Below are positions 1 through 7,567 of a DNA stretch of 25,000 bases, piece by piece. The notes below the pieces were generated by a model. That model saw only the letters and a list, made by a program, of their open reading frames with translations, had not been told where the DNA came from and made no database searches. The position numbers and the translations under genes were made by a program. Within the stretch, counting starts at the first letter, position 1, and every line of letters starts with the position of its first letter. Source of the stretch: Clostridiales bacterium (GTDB taxonomy: Bacteria; Bacillota; Clostridia; Christensenellales; CAG-138); contig SFDB01000017.1 in assembly GCA_004558825.1 (NCBI GenBank), positions 1 to 25,000 on the forward strand, in the 5' to 3' direction.

Positions 1-59
1 GCATGTGTTAGGCACGCCGCCAGCGTTCGTCCTGAGCCAGGATCAAACTCTTGTGTTCA
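1..59 (-). rRNA. rrs: 16S ribosomal RNA, 5' end (partial)
   Basis: Read on the minus strand, this is the conserved start of bacterial 16S rRNA: AGAGTTTGATCCTGGCTCAG, then GACGAACGCTGGCGGCGTGC and the TAACACATGC block. Only about the first 59 bases are inside the window. The gene continues to the left, so the rRNA operon is transcribed leftward. The mature 5' end is placed about eight bases before AGAGTTTGATC by analogy with other 16S genes and is uncertain by a few bases. Confidence 0.97.
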
Positions 60-198
60 ATCTCTGTTTGCTTCCTTTCGGAAGCGCTCTCTCTCTTTTG
101 TCGGGTCTTTCTCCCGACTCGCTGTCTATGTTTACTTGCGTCTTTTGCACTATACAGTTTTCAAGGTGCGTGTCGCTGTCTCATCGGCGACAGGTGTT
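60..198 (-). promoter_or_regulatory. 16S rRNA leader with hairpins and conserved leader motif
   Basis: This is the transcribed leader between the rRNA promoter and mature 16S. On the minus strand it carries CACCTTGAAAACTGTATA (151-168), which resembles the box seen before 16S genes in many Firmicutes. There are three hairpins: 171-176 with 187-192 near the likely transcript start, 100-105 with 113-118, and 70-75 with 80-85, the last closed by a GAAA tetraloop. Their likely roles are antitermination and pre-rRNA processing. That role is inferred from family knowledge. Confidence 0.7.
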
Positions 199-227
199 AT
201 TCTACCAAAACACATCGCTATTTACAA
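199..227 (-). promoter_or_regulatory. Sigma-A type promoter of the 16S rRNA operon
   Basis: The minus strand reads TTGTAA (227-222), a 17-base spacer, then TAGAAT (204-199). This is good spacing and near-consensus for the housekeeping sigma factor. It lies about 140 bases before mature 16S, a usual distance, in an AT-rich stretch that could act as an UP-like region. Further upstream promoters, common for rRNA operons, were not convincingly found. Confidence 0.65.
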
Positions 228-634
228 CCTCAAAATACACTAATATTCGAATATATTTTGATTTATTCGTACTTACACAATAATATCTCGCTACATCTCA
301 TTGTTTTTAATAATTCGACAAAATATTTGCAGATTTCTCATTTTGAAAAAATAGAATACGATAGCGTGCTTTCAGCATACGCTCACAGCCGCGCAGCCTG
401 AAACGTCACAAAAAAGATGAAGTTCACCGCGCGTAAAACCGCAAATCCTCCGCACGAATTGTCATACGGAGGATTGCTGCCATATTATTTTGTCTCAGGC
501 GAATCAAAGATGCCGCCTTAGTCCCTAACCGAGGGCGTTACGATTTTTTATTTATAAGCATGGGATCAGCATTGCAGCTATTCCCAAAACGAGGTATATG
601 CCCGCATGCATAATAAACGCTTTTTCGCCCACTC
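228..634. other. Intergenic region between the rRNA promoter and the sortase gene
   Basis: About 400 bases with no convincing gene. 228-360 is strongly AT-rich. A minus-strand TTTTGTCGAA (323-314) resembles a Spo0A box. A hairpin at 444-452 with 467-475 (nine perfect pairs, extendable to 441-477 with a bulge) lacks a clear T tract on either side, so it is only a possible terminator or leader structure. A very short hydrophobic reading frame on the minus strand (552-632) is treated as a weak observation. Confidence 0.5.
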
Positions 635-666
635 AAAAAAAGTCGGCGCAGGTTGCCCTGCGCCGA
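635..666 (-). terminator. Rho-independent terminator of the sortase lipoprotein gene
   Basis: On the minus strand a perfect ten-pair stem (666-657 with 652-643), rich in GC and closed by GCAA, is followed by a C and seven Ts (641-635). It lies just downstream of the stop codon of the 689-2662 gene and is a textbook intrinsic terminator, so that gene is probably transcribed alone. Confidence 0.9.
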
Positions 667-688
667 TAAGGCTTCAATGCTGTTGCTA

Positions 689-2662
689 TCAGCCGACCCG
701 CTTGAGGAATATGTACAGCCTTGACTGCGCGTCGGAGTAGTCAAAGTTGTCGCCGCACGTCACAAGCGTGATGAACGTGTCATCGGGCGTGGCTCTCACG
801 CCGAGCTCAATTTCGGAGCGGCTTATCTGCTTATCAATCCATGCCTGAATCTCCTGTACGGAGGCCTCCGCCATATGCGCCGTGTTGTAAAGGAGCGTAT
901 CCGTCGGCTCATTATCCTTCGTCTCATAGATAGAGAATATCTCCCACTCAGAGTATTTGCCGTAAAGCATTATTCCGAACACACGGTTTCTGTATGTCGT
1001 AAGGTTTTCTTTATTGTCCTGTACCTTGTGCAGGTCATGGAACATCTTGCCTGACTTACGGGAGTTGTGGCCCGTGATTGCGTTATTCCTCGTGAACACA
1101 TCATAGTAGGCGTAGATGCTGCCCTGTCCGGGATTGCCCGTCGATTTTTTATCGATATCATGGTCGTTGTAGAACCAGTTTTCACCGTACATTATCGGGT
1201 AGTCGATAACCGTATCGCTTATCCTGATCCAGCCCACAACGTCGCTGTTCTTCGCGTATGCGTTTGCATATGCGTCAGCATACGGGTTGCAGCTCGAATC
1301 GGGGAACTGCGCAAGGTGGCCTTCGCCCACCATGTACAGACGCACCGCAAGAGCGGGAGCCGTATTATCGTCGCCTACCATGGAAGCCGCAAGCATCTCG
1401 CCCGAAAGCTCCGCCTTGCCCTCCGCGTACTGCTCAAGCAGCTCCGCGTCATACTCGTTTACGGATCCGTCGCCGTTGACATCACCCATTATCACTATTT
1501 TGCCAATCGATGTGCCATCGGCGAATATCTCGGTACCCGTTCCGACGGTCGATACGTCGATAAGCTCTGCGCCGTCCTGCGATTTAAGCGTTATCGTCTT
1601 GCCGCCCGTAAGCGAAGTCATTATCGCTATCACGTTCTTTGCACTGCTCTTGGGCATAAATCCGACATAATTGCCGAGCGAATATACGGGCCTGAGCGTC
1701 CAACCCTCGACCGAAGTCTGCAGGTTATCGTTGTTGCCGAATCCCTTCGCCGTGCCGTCGTTGTACATTACTACGCAGTGGTTGTCGCCGATTGCGGCAT
1801 ATGCGACGTTTTCAAGCGCTTCAAGCTCGGCGCTCGAAGGTGCGCAGATGAGCTTGCCGTCCTGCTTGAGGCCGACAGTCATGCCGTTGCCTGCGAAAAT
1901 CGCCGTTATGCCCGCAAAGCCCGACACCTCGTCCTGCGATTTATCGCCGTCGCCCGCGCCCTCGACCGATGTCGATACCGCCGTGCCGTCCTGCTTGAGG
2001 CCGACAGTATGATATTTCGCCGTTGCTATGCTGCTGACGCCGCTCCAGTCGGCTATATTGAGCTGGCCGTAGGAGTTGTCGCCTGCGGCGACTACCGTCG
2101 AATTTGCAGTAAGTCCGAGCGTATGCTCACCGGCGGCGGCCACCTGAGTTATGCCGCTCCACGACGATACGTCGCACTGGCCCTTTCCGTTATCGCCATC
2201 GGCTACGACCGTGCCGTCCTGCTTGAGGCCGACGATGTGCTCACTGCCCACCGCTATGCCCACTATATCGGTCCATTCCGCCGCATTCGTCCAGGTTGAC
2301 GCCTTTTCGCCCGCAAGAAGAACCTTGCCGTCAGCAGTAAGGCCGGCAAGCGTCGTGTCGTTGCCCGCGGCAAATATTACGCTGCGCCAAAGCTTCGTGT
2401 CAAGCTGTCCGACTGAGTTATTGCCGTGCGTCAAAAGCGAGCCGTCCGTCCTGACGCCGACAGAATACATGTTTGTTGTGACTATCATGCCGCTTGCTTC
2501 GCCCGCCGCGGCTACATTGCCCGTGACGCCGCCCTGATTGCCGCCTTGTGTAGGCGTGGGATTCACTATCGACACAGGTCCGTTTTCCCTGTTGCACGCG
2601 ATCAGGCTTGCGCAAATTATCAAACAGATAAATATGCTTAGGAGTTTCTTAATACCATTCAT
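689..2662 (-). CDS. Lipoprotein with RCC1-like propeller, dockerin-like module and class B-type sortase domain
   Basis: A 657-residue exported protein. Residues 1-23 form a lipoprotein signal (KK, hydrophobic core, lipobox LIAC with Cys23), followed by a Gly/Gln/Pro linker. Residues 55-320 hold seven units of about 39 residues built around VGL-x-x-DG-x-V, as in RCC1-type beta-propellers. Residues 393-415 match one dockerin calcium repeat (GDVNGDGS with NEYDAELL); the second repeat (about 424-447) has lost most of its acidic ligands. Residues 470-657 form a sortase with VGWIRI, TGHN (His532), TLVTC (Cys636) and Arg648, closest to class B. Sortases are extracytoplasmic transpeptidases that cleave sorting signals and attach proteins to cell wall or pilin. 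Here the enzyme would sit on the outer membrane face through a lipid and a long propeller arm instead of a transmembrane helix. The start has GGAGGT upstream (2679-2674). The gene has its own promoter and terminator. The substrate is unknown. The domain calls are firm; the combined function is inference. Confidence 0.88.
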   Translation of the reverse strand: MNGIKKLLSIFICLIICASLIACNRENGPVSIVNPTPTQGGNQGGVTGNVAAAGEASGMIVTTNMYSVGVRTDGSLLTHGNNSVGQLDTKLWRSVIFAAGNDTTLAGLTADGKVLLAGEKASTWTNAAEWTDIVGIAVGSEHIVGLKQDGTVVADGDNGKGQCDVSSWSGITQVAAAGEHTLGLTANSTVVAAGDNSYGQLNIADWSGVSSIATAKYHTVGLKQDGTAVSTSVEGAGDGDKSQDEVSGFAGITAIFAGNGMTVGLKQDGKLICAPSSAELEALENVAYAAIGDNHCVVMYNDGTAKGFGNNDNLQTSVEGWTLRPVYSLGNYVGFMPKSSAKNVIAIMTSLTGGKTITLKSQDGAELIDVSTVGTGTEIFADGTSIGKIVIMGDVNGDGSVNEYDAELLEQYAEGKAELSGEMLAASMVGDDNTAPALAVRLYMVGEGHLAQFPDSSCNPYADAYANAYAKNSDVVGWIRISDTVIDYPIMYGENWFYNDHDIDKKSTGNPGQGSIYAYYDVFTRNNAITGHNSRKSGKMFHDLHKVQDNKENLTTYRNRVFGIMLYGKYSEWEIFSIYETKDNEPTDTLLYNTAHMAEASVQEIQAWIDKQISRSEIELGVRATPDDTFITLVTCGDNFDYSDAQSRLYIFLKRVG

Positions 2663-2700
2663 GCGATAATTTTACCTCCGTGTTTGGTCGATATTTTACG

Positions 2701-2729
2701 TTTATAATAATATCACAACAATTCTCCAA
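2701..2729 (-). promoter_or_regulatory. Candidate promoter of the sortase lipoprotein gene
   Basis: The minus strand shows TTGGAG (2729-2724), a 17-base spacer and TATAAA (2706-2701), about 40 bases before the start codon and upstream of the GGAGGT ribosome binding site at 2679-2674. Each box has two mismatches or fewer to the housekeeping consensus. Confidence 0.5.
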
Positions 2730-2851
2730 AATACAGTGTGCGGCTAATTGTTTCTAAATTGTTCACTTTTTCTCCGTCCGCAACGCTCCCGACGCCGTTA
2801 AAGGAATTTGCACATATTATATATATTGTCCCGATGCCGTGAATACGATGC

Positions 2852-2881
2852 TTGACATGCGCGCATAATAGGCCATATAAT
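2852..2881 (+). promoter_or_regulatory. Sigma-A promoter of the metG T-box transcript
   Basis: TTGACA (2852-2857) and TATAAT (2876-2881) are both perfect consensus boxes with an 18-base spacer. Transcription would start near 2888 and run through the whole T-box leader into metG. Confidence 0.85.
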
Positions 2882-2887
2882 AAGTAT

Positions 2888-3135
2888 GGCAATATTTCTC
2901 GCGGTGAAGAAATGAGTAAGCGGCAATATGCTCAAAGAGAGCCGTCGTCAGGTGCAAGACGGCAGCGGAAGGCCGCCGAATATGGTTTCGGAGCGGCGTC
3001 GTGCGAGTGATTTCATAAGTGCGGCGCGTGTCATGCACGTTACAGCATGGACTTATGAGGCGGACGGCTTTTGCCGGATGCGAAGTAGGGTGGTACAGCG
3101 ATTTTACGTCGCCCCTATATGGGGCGGCTTTTTTT
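2888..3135 (+). promoter_or_regulatory. T-box riboswitch (tRNA-Met sensing) of metG
   Basis: The leader contains AGAGAGCCG in stem I near 2936, then the T-box sequence AGGGTGGTACAGCG (3087-3100), then an intrinsic terminator (3108-3135). T-box RNAs bind a tRNA through a specifier codon, and uncharged tRNA stabilises an antiterminator. The best specifier candidate is ATG at 2982-2984, within CGAATATGGTTTCGG and followed by a purine, which fits methionine. The TGGT of the T-box would pair with an ACCA tRNA end, as expected for tRNA-Met. The usual ACCGCG ending is ACAGCG here. Exact outer limits are approximate. Confidence 0.9.
3108..3135 (+). terminator. Regulated terminator of the metG T-box
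   Basis: An eight-pair stem (3108-3115 with 3121-3128, one T-G pair) with loop TATAT is followed by seven Ts. It directly follows the T-box core, so the antiterminator and terminator conformations would exclude each other. Confidence 0.88.
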
Positions 3136-3193
3136 ATTCGCTGCCGTATGTTTCCCGGGAAATATGCAATAGATACGCGAAAGGCGGTAAAAT

Positions 3194-5167
3194 ATGGAAA
3201 ACAACAAGCAGAAATTCTACATCACAACGCCGTTGTATTATCCGAGCGACAAGCTGCACATCGGCCACGCTTACACTACCGTCGCCGCAGACGCGGTGGC
3301 GCGCTACAAGCGGCTCATGGGGTATGACGTTTATTTCCTTACGGGCTCCGACGAGCACGGCCAGAAGATAGAGCGCAAGGCAAAGGATAAGGGGCTTACG
3401 CCGAAGCAGTATGTTGACTATATCGTCGGCACATTCCAAGACCTTTGGAAAATGCTCAACATATCGAACGACGGTTTTGTGCGCACAACGGACGACTATC
3501 ATGTCAAGTGCGTTCAGAAGATATTCAAGCGCCTGTACGAGCAGGGCGACATCTACAAGGCAAGCTACAAAGGGCATTACTGCACGCCGTGCGAATCGTT
3601 CTGGCTCGAGCGGCAGCTCAAGGACGGCTGCTGTCCCGACTGCGGCACGCCCACCGAGCTCGTCGAGGAGGAAAGCTACTTCTTCCGTCTCAGCAAATAC
3701 GCGCCGCGCCTCATAGAGCACATAAAAACTCATCCCGACTTCATACAGCCCGCATCGAGGGCAAACGAAATGCTCAACAATTTCCTGCTCCCGGGGCTTG
3801 AGGATCTCTGCGTATCGCGCACGACATGCAAGTGGGGCATTCCCGTTGAGTTTGACGACAGGCACGTCGTCTATGTATGGCTTGATGCGCTGTCCAACTA
3901 TATCTCCAAGCTCGGCTATCTGTCCGACGACGACAGCCTTTTCAAAAAATACTGGCCTGCCAGCGTACAGCTCGTCGGCAAGGAGATAGTCAGATTCCAT
4001 ACGATAATTTGGCCCATAATGCTCATGGCGCTCGATCTGCCGCTGCCCGAAAAGGTTTTCGGCCACGGATGGCTCGTGCTCGACGGCGGCAAGATGTCAA
4101 AATCAAAGGGCAACGTCGTTGACCCCGTCAAGCTCATCGAGCGCTACGGCGTCGACGCCATTCGCTACTTCCTGCTCAGGGAGGTTCCGTTCGGCTCGGA
4201 CGGAGTTTTCTCGAACGAGGCGCTCATTACCCGCATAAACAGCGACCTTGTAAACGACCTCGGCAATCTGCTTTCGCGTACCGTAAGCATGATTGAAAAA
4301 TATTTCGGCGGAACCATTCCCGCGCACGACGCGCCGGCCGATGAGGATAACGCCCTTATCGAGCTTGCAGAATCTCTCCCCGCGCGCATCGACGAGCATA
4401 TGAACGCTTTGCGCATACCCGAAGCCCTGCAGGAAATATGGAAGCTTGTCGGCGCATGCAATAAGTATATAGACGTAACCGCGCCGTGGATTCTCGCCAA
4501 GAGCGACGAATCAAAGCCGCGCCTCGGCACTGTGCTTTACAACCTTGCCGAGTCGCTGCGCATCATAGGCGCACTCCTTCAGCCGTATCTCCCTGCGACA
4601 TCGCCCGAGATTTTCAGGCAGCTCGGTATCGCCGAGGGCGAGCTTACCGACGTTGCCAAGCTCGACACGTTCGGCCGGCTGCCCGTTGGCGGTTCGGTAC
4701 ATAAGGGGGCGAACCTTTTCAATCGCATCGATATGAAAAAGGAGCTCGAAGAGCTTGACGCGCCTTCCGCGAAGCCACAGACCGACGCCGCACCCGCGCC
4801 CGCGAAACAGCAGTCCGAAAAGCCTGACGAGGCGCCGCAATATATAGAATATGAAGATTTTGCAAAGCTCGACCTGCGCCTTGCAAAGGTGCTCGCCTGC
4901 GAACCCGTCAAAAAGTCAGATCACCTGCTGAAACTCACGCTCGAGGTCGGCAGCTCGACGCGCACCGTCCTTTCAGGCATAAGGGACTGGTATTCACCCG
5001 ACGACCTCGTCGGCAAAACCGTTGTGCTCGTCGCCAATCTCAAGCCGCGCAAGATGTGCGGAATAGTGAGCGAAGGCATGGTGCTTTGCGCCTCCGATGA
5101 GGGCGACGTCCATCTGAGCGCGCTGACCACAATGGCCGAAATGGCAAGCGGGCTTAAGGTGAGATAA
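3194..5167 (+). CDS. metG: Methionyl-tRNA synthetase
   Basis: A 657-residue cytoplasmic class I synthetase that charges tRNA-Met with methionine using ATP. The ATP-binding HIGH motif is at residues 22-25 and KMSKS at 300-304. The connective peptide has a paired Cys-x2-Cys set (Cys130, 133, 147, 150) that probably holds zinc. The anticodon-binding helical region spans about 350-520. Residues 550-657 form the C-terminal OB-fold tRNA-binding (Trbp111/EMAP-like) domain typical of the long dimeric form, joined by an Ala/Pro/Lys-rich linker. The start follows AAAGGCGG with a short spacer. Expression is set by the upstream T-box, so it should rise when tRNA-Met is uncharged. It converges on the leftward acetyltransferase and translation operon. 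Confidence 0.98.
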   Translation: MENNKQKFYITTPLYYPSDKLHIGHAYTTVAADAVARYKRLMGYDVYFLTGSDEHGQKIERKAKDKGLTPKQYVDYIVGTFQDLWKMLNISNDGFVRTTDDYHVKCVQKIFKRLYEQGDIYKASYKGHYCTPCESFWLERQLKDGCCPDCGTPTELVEEESYFFRLSKYAPRLIEHIKTHPDFIQPASRANEMLNNFLLPGLEDLCVSRTTCKWGIPVEFDDRHVVYVWLDALSNYISKLGYLSDDDSLFKKYWPASVQLVGKEIVRFHTIIWPIMLMALDLPLPEKVFGHGWLVLDGGKMSKSKGNVVDPVKLIERYGVDAIRYFLLREVPFGSDGVFSNEALITRINSDLVNDLGNLLSRTVSMIEKYFGGTIPAHDAPADEDNALIELAESLPARIDEHMNALRIPEALQEIWKLVGACNKYIDVTAPWILAKSDESKPRLGTVLYNLAESLRIIGALLQPYLPATSPEIFRQLGIAEGELTDVAKLDTFGRLPVGGSVHKGANLFNRIDMKKELEELDAPSAKPQTDAAPAPAKQQSEKPDEAPQYIEYEDFAKLDLRLAKVLACEPVKKSDHLLKLTLEVGSSTRTVLSGIRDWYSPDDLVGKTVVLVANLKPRKMCGIVSEGMVLCASDEGDVHLSALTTMAEMASGLKVR

Positions 5168-5186
5168 ATCGCCGCATATATTTGAA

Positions 5187-5220
5187 CGTCCCCGATAATG
5201 CGGCGCATTTATCGGGGACG
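5187..5220. terminator. Bidirectional hairpin between convergent genes
   Basis: A perfect twelve-pair stem (5187-5198 with 5209-5220) encloses a ten-base loop between the metG stop and the end of the leftward GNAT gene. No strong T tract follows on either side, so it may act as a weak terminator or an RNA 3'-end stabiliser for both transcripts. Confidence 0.6.
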
Positions 5221-5246
5221 CGTGCTTATAACGGGAATGCTGCCCG

Positions 5247-5735
5247 CTACAGTTTTAACTCCATATACTCTCGGCACACATCAAATCCGACAGCGTTATA
5301 GAACTCTATCGCGCCTTTGTTAAACTCCCACACGTCAAGCTCTATTCGGTCTATCGCCGCCGCACGCGCCATGCCCTTAATGAACCCGATAAGCCGCGTC
5401 GCCGCACCCATTCGGCGATAAGCGGGGTCAACTCCGAATTCCTGTATATGCATGAACTCTATGCGCGGCCTGTAAGGCGACTCGGGCTTAACAATTCGCT
5501 CAACCATCGCAAAACCGCATATGCTGCCGCCGCATTCAGCGACAACAACGTATCGGCCCTCCGCGTCAAAAAAAGCGTATACATATTCCTTCAGCTCGTC
5601 GCAGAATCCCGCCTTAAACATGTCGGGACGCGCGTCACTGTGAAGCCTGTTCACCTGTCCGCGCAGCACATTCACCTGTTCAAGCTCGTTACGCTCGGCA
5701 AGGCGCACGGTTAACTCCGCTTTTACATCGTTCAT
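5247..5735 (-). CDS. GNAT-family N-acetyltransferase
   Basis: A 162-residue cytoplasmic protein of the GCN5-related acetyltransferase fold. The acetyl-CoA pyrophosphate-binding segment is visible as VDPAYRRMGAATRLI (about residues 103-117), preceded by the beta-4 strand (IEFMHIQEFG) and followed by ELDVWEFNKGAIEFYNAVGF, the typical end of the fold. The acceptor substrate cannot be told from sequence. The start codon has GGGAG about eleven bases upstream. It lies 64 bases after ribF on the same strand with no terminator seen, so it may be the last gene of the rimP-to-ribF operon. Confidence 0.88.
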   Translation of the reverse strand: MNDVKAELTVRLAERNELEQVNVLRGQVNRLHSDARPDMFKAGFCDELKEYVYAFFDAEGRYVVVAECGGSICGFAMVERIVKPESPYRPRIEFMHIQEFGVDPAYRRMGAATRLIGFIKGMARAAAIDRIELDVWEFNKGAIEFYNAVGFDVCREYMELKL

Positions 5736-5799
5736 GTATGCAATAACTCCCTGCTGTCCCTTATTCCCGAATCATACAAAGCCGTCGTTCCCGTCCGGC

Positions 5800-6672
5800 T
5801 CAGCTCCGCGCAGCCTCTCTCGCAAGCGCGACATCCTCTCTTATTCTCTTTGTAAGCTCATCGAGCGACGCGAATTTTATCTCGCCGCGTATGCGTTTGA
5901 AAAAAGCCACCTTTAGCTTCTTTCCGTAATCGTCGCCGCCGTGTTCCAATATATGCGTCTCCACCGACAGCCTGTCGCCGCTCACGGTCGGATTAAATCC
6001 TATGTTCGTCACAGCCGCATACGTCTTGCCGTCGAGCTCCGCGCGCGTCGCGTACACACCGTGCGGCGGCAGTATCCTGCCCTCAATGTCGTGTATGTTC
6101 GCCGTCGGGAACCCTATCGTTCGGCCTATCTGCCTGTTTTTTACGACTACGCCGCTTATCAAAAACGGCTCTCCGAGCAGAGCGTTCGCTCCTTCGATAT
6201 CGCCGGCCGCTATGCGTCGCCTTATGAGCGTGCTCGATACGACTTCGCCGTCCTCCGTCACGGGCATGAGTATATGCGCTTCAAAGCCCTTCTCTGCGCC
6301 CATTTTCATTAACGCTTCGCCGTTGCCGCGTGCATACTTTCCAAAGGTGAAATTGAATCCCGCGACTATCGCCCTCATGCCGTATCGCTCAACAAGCATG
6401 TCCATAAACGCCTCAGGGCTCATAGACGCAAGACATTCATCAAACTCGAGCGCCGTCACATTCGGGCAAAGGCGTCTCAATGCTTCAAGCCGTTCCTCCG
6501 CGCTCATTATAAGCGGCGGCGCCGCTCCGAAAAGCGAAGCGGGATGTTCCCTGAACGTCACGATACGCGTTTCGAGGCCCTTCTTTGCCGCAATCTCCTT
6601 TGCTTCGCCGATAAGCCGCCTGTGGCCTATATGCACGCCATCAAACGTGCCTATAGCGACGACGTCACCCAT
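5800..6672 (-). CDS. ribF: Bifunctional riboflavin kinase / FAD synthetase
   Basis: A 290-residue cytoplasmic enzyme that makes FMN from riboflavin and then FAD from FMN with ATP. The N-terminal adenylyltransferase half shows GTFDGVHIGHRRLI (8-21), a nucleotidylyltransferase motif, and SSTLIRRRI near 145-153. The C-terminal flavokinase half has GRTIGFPTANI and GVYA, the flavin/ATP site. Length is normal for the family. It overlaps the end of truB by eight bases, which suggests coupled translation in the large leftward operon. truB-ribF adjacency is common in bacteria. Confidence 0.96.
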   Translation of the reverse strand: MGDVVAIGTFDGVHIGHRRLIGEAKEIAAKKGLETRIVTFREHPASLFGAAPPLIMSAEERLEALRRLCPNVTALEFDECLASMSPEAFMDMLVERYGMRAIVAGFNFTFGKYARGNGEALMKMGAEKGFEAHILMPVTEDGEVVSSTLIRRRIAAGDIEGANALLGEPFLISGVVVKNRQIGRTIGFPTANIHDIEGRILPPHGVYATRAELDGKTYAAVTNIGFNPTVSGDRLSVETHILEHGGDDYGKKLKVAFFKRIRGEIKFASLDELTKRIREDVALAREAARS

Positions 6673-7567
6673 TTTCAGTACTCTCCCCCAGCATAAGCGT
6701 CATTTGCAGCCTGTCGCCGTCCCTTTTGCCAAGCCCCGCAAACACGCCGTCTATATATATGCGCAGCGGCTCGCCCTGCGCCGCCTCCCATTCGCACGCT
6801 ATGTCCGCGCCGTTCAGCAGGCGTGTTCTTGAGCGGTTCGAAAGCCCGCTCAAATAAAGCGGCGTTATATGCGGTATGGCGCTGTCCATCGGCATGACCG
6901 CCTCCTCAAGCGCGCCCGTCTCTTTCATCTTTTGAAGCTCCGCTATCGAGAAAGCATTTTCAAGCGTGAACTCTCCGGACGCCGTGCGAAGCAAAAAACT
7001 CATGTATGCGCATGTACCGAGGCTTTTGCCGATGTCGCTGCAAATCGTGCGTATGTATGTACCCTTCGAGCACTCGATGCGCAAAAGGTATCTGTTGTGC
7101 GACGTTTTGGTCAAAAGCTCGCATGCATATACGGTTATCTCGCGCGTTTTCGTCTCGATATCCGCTCCCGACCGCGCAAGCTTATAAAGCTTTACCCCGT
7201 TTTGGTTCAGCGCGGAATAGGCAGGCGCGTTTTGTGATATTCTGCCTGTAAAACACCCGAGCGCCGCGCGAAGTTCTTCCTCGCTTACCGTCTTATCGCT
7301 CGACGCGGTCTCCGTACCGTAAGAGTCCTGCGTGTCGGTCGCCTTCCCGAGCGCAATTTCGGCAATATACTCCTTCTTCTTGTCGATTATATAATCAAAA
7401 AGCCGCGTCGCGCGCCCAAGGCATACCGTAAGCACGCCGCTCGCGCCCGGGTCGAGCGTCCCGCCGTGGCCGACGCGCTTCATGCCGAATATGCGCCGTA
7501 TGTCCGTCACAACGTCCGAAGACGTCAAGCCCGGCGGCTTCAGCACCGTGACAAATCCGTCCGTCAT
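6665..7567 (-). CDS. truB: tRNA pseudouridine-55 synthase
   Basis: A 300-residue enzyme that isomerises U55 in the T-loop of tRNAs. The catalytic motif GHGGTLDPGASGVL carries Asp39. Downstream are YSAL-type substrate contacts and CSKGTYIRT, also characteristic. The start is taken at the ATG whose first bases overlap the nrnA stop (ATGA), with AAGGA just upstream. A longer in-frame form starting 20 codons earlier would lie wholly inside nrnA and adds nothing conserved. The C-terminus has a small PUA-like region. It overlaps ribF downstream. Confidence 0.96.
   Translation of the reverse strand: MTDGFVTVLKPPGLTSSDVVTDIRRIFGMKRVGHGGTLDPGASGVLTVCLGRATRLFDYIIDKKKEYIAEIALGKATDTQDSYGTETASSDKTVSEEELRAALGCFTGRISQNAPAYSALNQNGVKLYKLARSGADIETKTREITVYACELLTKTSHNRYLLRIECSKGTYIRTICSDIGKSLGTCAYMSFLLRTASGEFTLENAFSIAELQKMKETGALEEAVMPMDSAIPHITPLYLSGLSNRSRTRLLNGADIACEWEAAQGEPLRIYIDGVFAGLGKRDGDRLQMTLMLGESTENG

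Noticed and set aside
5..401. Two overlapping plus-strand frames over the 16S start and leader
   Set aside because: They lie on rRNA and its leader; no coding signal.
1067..2299. 410-codon open frame on the plus strand antisense to the sortase lipoprotein gene
   Set aside because: It is a shadow of the GC-rich coding strand. The opposite frame has signal peptide, repeats and catalytic motifs; this one shows no known motif and no ribosome site.
3134..4066. 310-codon frame on the minus strand opposite metG
   Set aside because: It covers the T-box terminator and metG core; metG is certain and this frame has no recognisable feature.
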